This document shows, in pieces, positions 49,551 through 56,045 of a DNA stretch of 56,045 bases. Within the stretch, counting starts at the first letter, position 1, and the number at the start of each line of letters is the position of its first letter. The translations under genes and the position numbers were made by a program. This DNA is from Succinatimonas sp. UBA6849 (lineage in GTDB: Bacteria > Pseudomonadota > Gammaproteobacteria > Enterobacterales > Succinivibrionaceae): the NCBI GenBank assembly GCA_002449335.1, contig DKDL01000002.1:93607-149651 (forward strand). The letters are read 5' to 3'. The notes under the pieces were generated by a model. It saw nothing but the letters and a program-made list of their open reading frames with translations, was not told the origin of the DNA and ran no database searches.

Positions 49551-50108
49551 CTAATTTGGGCGAACAATTACATGTTTGCGACGTTTTCTGCTTTCACATA
49601 GAACATTTCCGCAAACAAGACCAATACCTACTTTGAATTTTTTCTCATACATAATAGGAAATGAGCAATCAGGACAAGGCTTAGCAACAGGTTTACCTGG
49701 AACTGAGAACTTACAATCAGGGTAGTTAGAGCAAGCATAAAACATTCTGCCTGAGCGCGAGGTTCTTTGAGTTAGCTTTCCTTTTTTACAAATTGGGCAA
49801 TTGATATTCATACTCTCTTGAGGATTATGAACATAGTTGCACTCAGGATAATTTGAACAACCAATAAAGATACCAAAACGACCTTTCTTTACTAACAATG
49901 GTTCTCCACAGCGTGGACATGGAGCACCGACTTCACCTAAAGACACCACTGTATGAGTAGCTACTATAGGTTTTAAAAATGAGCATTCTGGATAATTTGA
50001 ACAACCTAAAAAATCACCATGAGCTGAATGTCTTATAACTAAAGGTTCACCACATAAAGGACAAGGAGAACCTTCTTTTAAATGTTCATCTTCAGCTTGC
50101 ATACTCAT
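49551..50108 (-). CDS. yrdD: YrdD-like protein with four topoisomerase-type zinc fingers
   Basis: A 185-residue protein made almost only of C4 zinc fingers like those at the C-terminus of topoisomerase I. Three clear units are CPLC-x-CSNYPEC, CPRC-x-CSNYPEC and CPIC-x-CSNYPDC; a fourth is CPDC...CGNVLC. E. coli YrdD has the same four-unit layout. Likely binds nucleic acid; function is not established. It is next to tsaC-aroE in E. coli too, except that here purE lies between. Start ATG at 50108 has AGGA 7 bases upstream. It diverges from def. Confidence 0.85.
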   Translation of the reverse strand: MSMQAEDEHLKEGSPCPLCGEPLVIRHSAHGDFLGCSNYPECSFLKPIVATHTVVSLGEVGAPCPRCGEPLLVKKGRFGIFIGCSNYPECNYVHNPQESMNINCPICKKGKLTQRTSRSGRMFYACSNYPDCKFSVPGKPVAKPCPDCSFPIMYEKKFKVGIGLVCGNVLCESRKRRKHVIVRPN

Positions 50109-50207
50109 AAGATAATTCCTGCTGTGTTTTGTAGTTTTTAAATTTAGGGGATTTTGACAATCTTAGGACGTCATATTCTCACAATTTAAGCAAATTATCT
50201 CCACTAA

Positions 50208-50216
50208 TGGTAAAAT
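50208..50216 (+). promoter_or_regulatory. Extended -10 promoter of the def operon
   Basis: TGGTAAAAT, 27 bp upstream of def, is an extended -10 element without an obvious -35 box; AATGGTAAAAT is identical to the dnaE element. Confidence 0.5.
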
Positions 50217-50242
50217 TAAAGTAACTGACAAAAGGAAATAAA

Positions 50243-50770
50243 ATGGCAATTAGAGACGTAGTTATCTACCCTGACGAGATTTTAAGAAGACCAAACAGTG
50301 ATATTACTGTTTTTGACGAGAATTTAAAGCAATTATCTGAAGACATGTTCGAAACCATGTACAAAAATGAAGGTATCGGTTTAGCAGGTCCACAGATTGC
50401 CGAAAACAAAAATATTGTAGTAATTGATATTCCTGAAGATGACGGTTCACAGGGAAAGAATAAGGTAGTTTTAATCAACCCTAAGATCACCAAACTTGAA
50501 GGTGATATTGTTGAATCACAAGAAGGTTGTCTTTCTGTTCCTGGATATCAGGATAAAGTTGAAAGATATGAAAGATGTACCGTTGAATATCAGAATTTAA
50601 ATGGTGAGCATTGCACATTTGACAATGTAGATGGTCTTTTTGCAATCTGTCTGCAACATGAGATCGACCATCTTCATGGCAAACTATTTGTAGATAAGTT
50701 GTCTAGAATGAAAAGAGACAGACTTCATAAGAAATATGAGAAGTATGTAAAGTCTCTTAAAGGAGAATAA
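50243..50770 (+). CDS. def: Peptide deformylase
   Basis: A 175-residue Fe2+ enzyme that removes formyl from nascent proteins. Motif 1 is GIGLAGPQ (44-51; Gly where most have Ala), motif 2 EGCLSVPG with the metal Cys, and motif 3 QHEIDHLHG with the two His and catalytic Glu. First gene of def-fmt-rsmB-trkA-trkH. AAAGGA precedes the ATG. Confidence 0.96.
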   Translation: MAIRDVVIYPDEILRRPNSDITVFDENLKQLSEDMFETMYKNEGIGLAGPQIAENKNIVVIDIPEDDGSQGKNKVVLINPKITKLEGDIVESQEGCLSVPGYQDKVERYERCTVEYQNLNGEHCTFDNVDGLFAICLQHEIDHLHGKLFVDKLSRMKRDRLHKKYEKYVKSLKGE

Positions 50771-50772
50771 TC

Positions 50773-51714
50773 TTGGATAAGAGAATTATCTTTGCTGGAA
50801 CTCCTGAATTTGCAGCTGTTCATTTAAAGGCTTTATTAGATGCCGGTATTAAACCTGTAGCAGTCTATACCCAGCCAGATAGACCTGCAGGAAGAGGTCA
50901 CAAATTAACTCCATCTCCTGTAAAGGCATTAGCTCTGGAAGCTGGCATTGAAGAATTTACTCCAGAGAACTTTAAAGACGAAAGCGAGATTGAGAAATTT
51001 GAAAGTCTCAAAGCCGATCTTTGCATCGTCGTAGCTTATGGAATTATTCTGCCACAAAGAGTTATTGATGCTCCTAAATATGGCTGTATCAATGTACACG
51101 GTTCTATTCTTCCTAAATACAGAGGAGCAGCTCCTATCCAAAGAGCACTTCTAGATGGTGAAGAAGAGACTGGTGTTTCTATCATGAAGCTGACCCTAAA
51201 GTTAGATGCAGGTGATGTTTACTCTGTTGCTACTTTAAAGATTGAGAAAAACGATACCTCTGCTACTTTATTTGCAAAATTAGCAGATCTAGGCGCAATG
51301 ACATTGCTTATTGCCCTGCCAAAGATTTTTGATGGTTCGCTAAAAGCTGTACCTCAGGATGAAGCCTTAGTTACATACGCTAAGAAGATCTCTAAAGAGG
51401 AATCTCATATTAACTTCAATCAAAGCGCAGAAGTTGTAGACAGAACCATCAGAGGTCTGAATCCATGGCCTGTAGCAACTACAGAACTAGATGGCATCAA
51501 GTACAAAGTATTTATGTCCTGTGTTGAGTATGGAACTACTGAGCTAGAACCTGGTCGCATTGTTAATGTTGATAAAGATGGTATCAACGTTGCTTGCCGA
51601 CATGGCATTGTAAAACTCATTACTATTCAGGCACCGGGCAAAGGTCCTGTAAAGGCAGCAGATCTTGCAAGATCTAGAAAAGACGAATTTTGTGTAGGAA
51701 AACAATTTGGCTGA
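50773..51714 (+). CDS. fmt: Methionyl-tRNA formyltransferase
   Basis: A 313-residue enzyme that formylates initiator Met-tRNA. The N-terminal formyltransferase domain shows FAGTPEFAAVHLKALL, NVHGSILPKYRGAAPIQRAL and GVSIMKLTLKLDAGDVY (formyl donor Asn/His/Asp set); the C-terminal tRNA-binding domain follows from about residue 205. The start is TTG at 50773, 2 bases after the def stop, with GGAG 8 bases upstream. The def-fmt pairing is standard. Confidence 0.95.
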   Translation: MDKRIIFAGTPEFAAVHLKALLDAGIKPVAVYTQPDRPAGRGHKLTPSPVKALALEAGIEEFTPENFKDESEIEKFESLKADLCIVVAYGIILPQRVIDAPKYGCINVHGSILPKYRGAAPIQRALLDGEEETGVSIMKLTLKLDAGDVYSVATLKIEKNDTSATLFAKLADLGAMTLLIALPKIFDGSLKAVPQDEALVTYAKKISKEESHINFNQSAEVVDRTIRGLNPWPVATTELDGIKYKVFMSCVEYGTTELEPGRIVNVDKDGINVACRHGIVKLITIQAPGKGPVKAADLARSRKDEFCVGKQFG

Positions 51715-53113
51715 TAATCAAAAGAGTGCTCTAAAACTAAGACACAGCACTAAACCGCATACTGATTCACGTGATAACCAGAAAAAGAGATTTTCTCATC
51801 ACGCTAATACTCATAAAAAAGCTACTGCAGCTCAAGGTTCAGCATCAAGAGCTGCTGCTGCCTTATGCGTTAATGCTATTGAAGAAGGTAAATCTCTGAC
51901 TGAAGCACTGCCTCTATTTACTAAAGACTTAGACGACAGAGATAGAGCTTTTGTGCAAGAAATTGTGTATGGCACACTAAGACACAGAAGATTACTCTCT
52001 ACTACTGTAAATGAGCTTTTAGATCACTCAATCAATCAGCAATTTAATGTAGCAAGAACTCTGATTATCTGTGCTATTTATCAGCTTTTATTTACTAGAG
52101 CTCCAGCTCATGCTGTAGTAGCAGCAACAGTTGGTGCTTGTGAACTTTGCCGTTGCAAAAAGTTTACAGGTCTTGTAAATGCTGTTTTAAGACGTTTCCT
52201 ACGTGAAGGCGCTCATCTTGCACACAGTGCCGATCCTTGTGTTGAGCAGTCATTTCCTAAATGGCTCTATGAAGAGCTTGTAAAAGATTATGGTAATGAT
52301 GCTGTTGAGATCATGAAAAACTCTAATGAACATGCACCAATGTTCTTAAGAGTAGAAAACTCAAAGATCACAACAGATGATTACTTAAAGGCATTAGATA
52401 CATTCTCAATTGATGCAAAAGCTGTTGAAGAAAGTCCTTGCACCGTGCTTTTAGACTCTCCTGTTGGAGTTGAGAAGTTGCCTTATTTTGATAAAGGCTA
52501 CGTAGCAGTTCAGGATTTAGCAGCACAGCTTGCAGCTCCATTGTTGAATCTAGAAGAAGGCCAAAGAGTTTTAGATACCTGTTCAGCTCCTGGTGGTAAG
52601 AGTGCTCATATTTTGGACATCTGCCCTAATGTAGATTTAACCTGTACTGATGTTGATGAAAAGAGACTTAACAGTGCTAAAGCTAATCTACAAAGACTTT
52701 CAAGATCACCTGATTTTATCGTAGCGAATATTGCCAATGAGCCAAACAAGTTAACCGGTACTTTTGACAGAATTCTAGTAGATGCGCCTTGTTCAGGTAC
52801 AGGTGTTATCAGACGTCACCCTGATATCAAATGGTTAAGACGTAAAAAGGATATTGATGTTCTTGTAGCTACACAAGAAAAGATCTTAGATAACGCTTTT
52901 GCCTTATTAAACAAAGGTGGCATCTTAGTTTATACAACCTGCTCAATTCTAAAAAGAGAGAACGTTGAGCAAGTTGAAAAGTTCCTATCAAGACATGCTG
53001 ATGCTAAGGTATTGCCATTTGAAATGCACGGTAACACTGTTGACACTTATCAAAGATTACCTGGCGAAAATGGTTCTGATGGCTTTTTCTACGCAAGATT
53101 TATTAAGAATTAA
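51707..53113 (+). CDS. rsmB: 16S rRNA (cytosine967-C5)-methyltransferase
   Basis: A 468-residue protein: an N-terminal NusB-like RNA-binding domain (about residues 45-170), then a Rossmann methyltransferase. Visible are DTCSAPGGKSAHIL (SAM motif), DAPCSGTGVIRRHPDIKWLRR (first catalytic Cys region) and TTCSIL (second Cys). It has a basic N-terminal extension of about 40 residues before the NusB domain (HHANTHKKATAAQ). The start is TTG at 51707, overlapping fmt by 8 bp, with AGGA 7 bases upstream; it follows the fmt-rsmB-trkA order of E. coli. Confidence 0.94.
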   Translation: MADNQKSALKLRHSTKPHTDSRDNQKKRFSHHANTHKKATAAQGSASRAAAALCVNAIEEGKSLTEALPLFTKDLDDRDRAFVQEIVYGTLRHRRLLSTTVNELLDHSINQQFNVARTLIICAIYQLLFTRAPAHAVVAATVGACELCRCKKFTGLVNAVLRRFLREGAHLAHSADPCVEQSFPKWLYEELVKDYGNDAVEIMKNSNEHAPMFLRVENSKITTDDYLKALDTFSIDAKAVEESPCTVLLDSPVGVEKLPYFDKGYVAVQDLAAQLAAPLLNLEEGQRVLDTCSAPGGKSAHILDICPNVDLTCTDVDEKRLNSAKANLQRLSRSPDFIVANIANEPNKLTGTFDRILVDAPCSGTGVIRRHPDIKWLRRKKDIDVLVATQEKILDNAFALLNKGGILVYTTCSILKRENVEQVEKFLSRHADAKVLPFEMHGNTVDTYQRLPGENGSDGFFYARFIKN

Positions 53114-53123
53114 GTATTACTAA

Positions 53124-54515
53124 ATGAAGATTATTATTCTCGGATCTGGTGACGTAAGTATTGAACTTGCAAAATATCTGGTAAATGCCGGACACGCTGT
53201 CACCATTGCAGATACTGCTTATGATGCTCTGTCAGAGATCGCTAACCGTATCGATCTGAGAGTTGTAATCGGCAATCCAGCCTCTCCTGACACCCTAAGA
53301 AGAGCAGGAGCTGACAATACTGAACTTCTAGTAGCAACCACATCAGATGATGAAGCAAATATCACCGCTTGCTGTGTTGCTCAGTTCTTATTTAAGATCC
53401 CAAGAAAAATCGCCAGACTTCGTAGTGCTGAATATCTGCAAGAAGCAGGTGTGCTTTTTGGACCTAACAGCATTCCTATCGATCACATTATTGCAACTGA
53501 GTACATCACTACTCAAAGCATCATGTCTATGATTGAGTTGCCTGGTATCAATGAAATCGGTTCTTTCTGTGACAGCAGAATTATTGTTGCAAGTACCAAG
53601 GTAGAGTTAGGAGGTAAGCTTTTAGGTAAGAGTATTAACTCCTTCTCAACATATGATGGTAAGGCCAGTGTCTTAGCTGTTTACAGAGACAAGAAATACT
53701 TATCTGATCTTAAAAAAGAAGCCTTCCAAATTGGAGATGAAGTATTCTTCTGCTGTGAACGTGATAGAGCTTTATCTCAACTGTCTGCATTAAGAAAATT
53801 AAGCATCGGTGACAGAAACATCACTATCGCCGGTGGAACCCATATTGCTGACTCTTTAGCACGCGCTCTTTCAGAGAAGTACAGTGTTAAGTTAGTTGAA
53901 TCTGATCCGATTAGAGCTAAAAAGACTGCTCAGCATTTGCATGATAGTGAAGTTGAGGTTTACAACGCTGATCCTATCGATATGAACTTCATGAAAGAAG
54001 AAAACATCGATTCTACCGATCTGTACATTGCTGCAACTCCAAAAGATGAAACCAATATCATGTCATCTTTGATGTTAAGAAAAGTTCACAATGTCAAAAC
54101 ATTAGCTTTAATCAGAGGCGATTCTTTTGCTGATTTAACTGTTAATGACAAATCAGATATTGATACTGTAGTCTTCCCTAAAGATTCAATTATTTCCGCT
54201 CTGTTATCTTTAATTAGACAAGAGAGTGTAGAAAACGTACATCTGTTCAGACAAGGTAAATCTGAAGCTATTGAATTCATTTTAGAAGGCTCAAGATTTA
54301 CAAGTAAGATCATTGGTAAAAGAGTAGATTCTCTAAACCTACCAAAAGGCGTAACTTTAGGCTTGGTAATTAGAGGTAAGAAACTGCTTCAAATTGATCC
54401 TGATCTTAAGTTTGAAGATAAAGACAGACTGATTGCTTATCTAGACGACAACAGCCAGATGCGTAAACTTGTAAGATTCTGTCGTCCTTTCTCATTCTGG
54501 ATACCAAAGTGGTAA
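53124..54515 (+). CDS. trkA: Trk potassium uptake regulatory protein TrkA
   Basis: A 463-residue peripheral membrane protein with two RCK units. The first NAD loop is IILGSGDVSIELAKYL (residues 3-18), the second is ITIAGGTHIADSLARAL; each is followed by a RCK_C domain. It binds NAD(H) and gates the TrkH channel encoded next. It overlaps the start of trkH by 7 bp, so the two are translationally coupled. Confidence 0.95.
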   Translation: MKIIILGSGDVSIELAKYLVNAGHAVTIADTAYDALSEIANRIDLRVVIGNPASPDTLRRAGADNTELLVATTSDDEANITACCVAQFLFKIPRKIARLRSAEYLQEAGVLFGPNSIPIDHIIATEYITTQSIMSMIELPGINEIGSFCDSRIIVASTKVELGGKLLGKSINSFSTYDGKASVLAVYRDKKYLSDLKKEAFQIGDEVFFCCERDRALSQLSALRKLSIGDRNITIAGGTHIADSLARALSEKYSVKLVESDPIRAKKTAQHLHDSEVEVYNADPIDMNFMKEENIDSTDLYIAATPKDETNIMSSLMLRKVHNVKTLALIRGDSFADLTVNDKSDIDTVVFPKDSIISALLSLIRQESVENVHLFRQGKSEAIEFILEGSRFTSKIIGKRVDSLNLPKGVTLGLVIRGKKLLQIDPDLKFEDKDRLIAYLDDNSQMRKLVRFCRPFSFWIPKW

Positions 54516-55963
54516 TTGATTTTAGACTAGTTGCAAAACTGTTAGCACCGGCTCTATTCTTATTTGGAATAGTGTCTTTCATTCCTGCTATCTATGCTTT
54601 GTGTAACACTACACACGGCATTGGAGCTTTCGTAGCTACTGGTATTATTGGTCTATTTGTCTCTTTTTGCTGTCATACTTTAGGTAAAAAGGCTGGTCAG
54701 AATCCTTCAATTAGAGTACTGTTTCTCTTCACAACCTCTTTATGGGTAATTGTGGCTTTAATTGCCGCCATTCCTTTTTATTATCAGTTGCCAGATTTGA
54801 GCTTTTCTCAATCACTGTTTGAAGCCTGTTCTGGCTTATCCACAACAGGTTCAACTGTCATTACACACTTAGAGCAACGACCTCAAGCGATTATTCTATG
54901 GAGAGCTATATTGCACTATATCGGAGGCGTAGGATTCGTTGCGTTAGCTGTAGTTATTCTGCCAATCTCCGCTATGGGTGGAATGAGTATTTTCAAAACT
55001 GAGTCTCAATCTTTTGATGATTCAGCAAAATTTACTCCCCACTTAAAAACCATGGTCATCTCACTGTTCGTTTGGTATGTAGCTATTCTTGTAGCCTGTA
55101 CCCTGTTTTATGTTGTAGGTGGCTTTGATATCTTTACAGCTATAACCACTGCTATGAGTACAGTTGCAACCGGTGGTATGACTACTACCGATGCTTCTAT
55201 GAATGGAACTACACCTTTCATACAGTATGTAACTATTGTGTTCATGCTAATTTCAAGCTGTCCTTTCCTACTGATTCTGTCATCATTATCCGGTAACTTT
55301 TTTAAATTCTTTAAAGATCAGCAGGTAAAAGGATTCATTCTCATAAACGTAGTAGTTGCTACAGCGGTGGCTGTCTCTTTAATTTATTTGAATGACTATG
55401 ATCTTGAAAAGGCTTTTAGAATTGCCTTTTTCAATGTTGTAGCTGTAACTTCAACTACAGGTTATTCACTTGAGGATTTTACTTTATGGAATCCTTTTGC
55501 CTCTAGTTTGTTCTTATGTATTCTGGCTATTGGTGGCTGTTCAGGCTCAACCTCAGGCGGTATTAAAACTTTCAGAATTCAGATCTGCTTATCCATGTTT
55601 AATACTCAGTTGCAGAAACTCTTACATCCACACATCGTAAGCGAGCCTAGATTTAATCGAAAAGTAATTGATCCTGCGACACTGTCATCTGTAATTACCT
55701 ATCTTGTGTCTTATATCTTTATTGCAATGCTATCTAGTATCATAGCTTGCTCTTTAGGGTTGGACTTAGGTGACTCTATTACAGCTACAGTATCCTGTCT
55801 ATCAAATGTTGGACCAGCAATGGGTACTACCTTAAACCCATCTTCAAACTTCAGTCAGGTCTCAAATCCACTGTGCCTACTCTTTAGCGCCGATATGATT
55901 TTAGGTCGTCTTGAGATCTTGCCTGTACTTATCTGTTTTACCAGAATGTTCTATAAGAGATAG
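54509..55963 (+). CDS. trkH: Trk potassium channel subunit TrkH/TrkG
   Basis: A 484-residue inner membrane protein of the TrkH/KtrB type with four M1-P-M2 repeats. Filter and pore regions are visible: CSGLSTTGST, MSTVATGGMTT, VAVTSTTGYS and SCLSNVGPAMG, with GGCSGSTSGGIKT between. Uses the H+/K+ gradient with TrkA. The start is GTG at 54509 inside trkA; a nearby ATG does not exist. Closely matches E. coli TrkH in length. No terminator is seen before the window end. Confidence 0.94.
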   Translation: MVIDFRLVAKLLAPALFLFGIVSFIPAIYALCNTTHGIGAFVATGIIGLFVSFCCHTLGKKAGQNPSIRVLFLFTTSLWVIVALIAAIPFYYQLPDLSFSQSLFEACSGLSTTGSTVITHLEQRPQAIILWRAILHYIGGVGFVALAVVILPISAMGGMSIFKTESQSFDDSAKFTPHLKTMVISLFVWYVAILVACTLFYVVGGFDIFTAITTAMSTVATGGMTTTDASMNGTTPFIQYVTIVFMLISSCPFLLILSSLSGNFFKFFKDQQVKGFILINVVVATAVAVSLIYLNDYDLEKAFRIAFFNVVAVTSTTGYSLEDFTLWNPFASSLFLCILAIGGCSGSTSGGIKTFRIQICLSMFNTQLQKLLHPHIVSEPRFNRKVIDPATLSSVITYLVSYIFIAMLSSIIACSLGLDLGDSITATVSCLSNVGPAMGTTLNPSSNFSQVSNPLCLLFSADMILGRLEILPVLICFTRMFYKR

Positions 55964-56045
55964 TTAGAAAGAGAAAATTAGAATACTTAGCTTTTCTACA
56001 AATTCAAAGAATGTACTGTTAACTAAAACTTTCACAAAATAGCGG

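Noticed and set aside
1..56045. CRISPR arrays, insertion sequences, prophage or attachment sites
   Set aside because: I looked for regular direct repeats, transposase motifs, integrases and phage genes and saw none. The tRNA genes have no adjacent integrase.

Overview
The window reads as chromosome of an AT-rich gammaproteobacterium, most likely an anaerobic gut or rumen member of the Succinivibrionaceae. This is inferred from gene content: AcrR/AcrAB, IlvY/IlvC, RlhA, RsmJ, TsaC-AroE-YrdD next to Def-Fmt-RsmB-TrkA, long-form IlvC and a Rep helicase. It also carries anaerobe-style features: flavodoxin, sodium symporters and ABC sugar uptake. There is no rRNA, CRISPR array, insertion sequence or prophage. 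About 41 protein genes and 2 tRNA genes are supported. Genus assignment is inference; I could not run a search.

Left part (1-12.5 kb): a squalene/phytoene-synthase-like gene cut by the window edge, divergent from a YciA-type thioesterase; an AcrR-type repressor divergent from an AcrA/AcrB efflux pair, with palindromic operators and a structured leader between them; an unrecognised 380-residue protein; a long-chain flavodoxin; an NSS-type sodium symporter; and a periplasmic alkaline phosphatase.

Sugar region (12.5-20.1 kb): a periplasmic sugar-binding protein diverges from a permease-ATPase-permease operon that leads into L-arabinose isomerase. Two matching LacI-type operators flank the 0.7 kb regulatory region and a nested stem-loop precedes the operon. 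This looks like one arabinose (or related sugar) regulon; araB and araD are not in the window. A cysteine hydrolase follows.

Middle (20-34.8 kb): rlhA; an abgT-pepT pair; two tRNA genes (Arg-CCG, Leu-CAG) with a clear promoter and terminator; a tight operon tcdA - primase-like gene - rep; ilvC divergent from ilvY around a long IlvY-type palindrome; pgi.

Right part (34.8-56 kb): dnaE; a phosphopantetheinyl transferase with a membrane protein; lgt-glmU then glmS (UDP-GlcNAc supply); a transporter fused to a PTS EIIA domain that overlaps a ModA-like binding-protein gene; rsmJ-aroE-tsaC-purE-yrdD on the minus strand; and def-fmt-rsmB-trkA-trkH on the plus strand.

The most interesting items are (1) the Q/N-rich primase-like protein between tcdA and rep, whose C-terminal part looks like a helicase core that lost its Walker A; (2) the GPH transporter with a fructose/nitrogen-type EIIA domain, translationally overlapped with a ModA-like protein; (3) an ABC ATPase with one entirely degenerate nucleotide site; (4) mutually exclusive hairpins in the glmS leader; (5) paired operators and a nested stem-loop in the sugar regulatory region.
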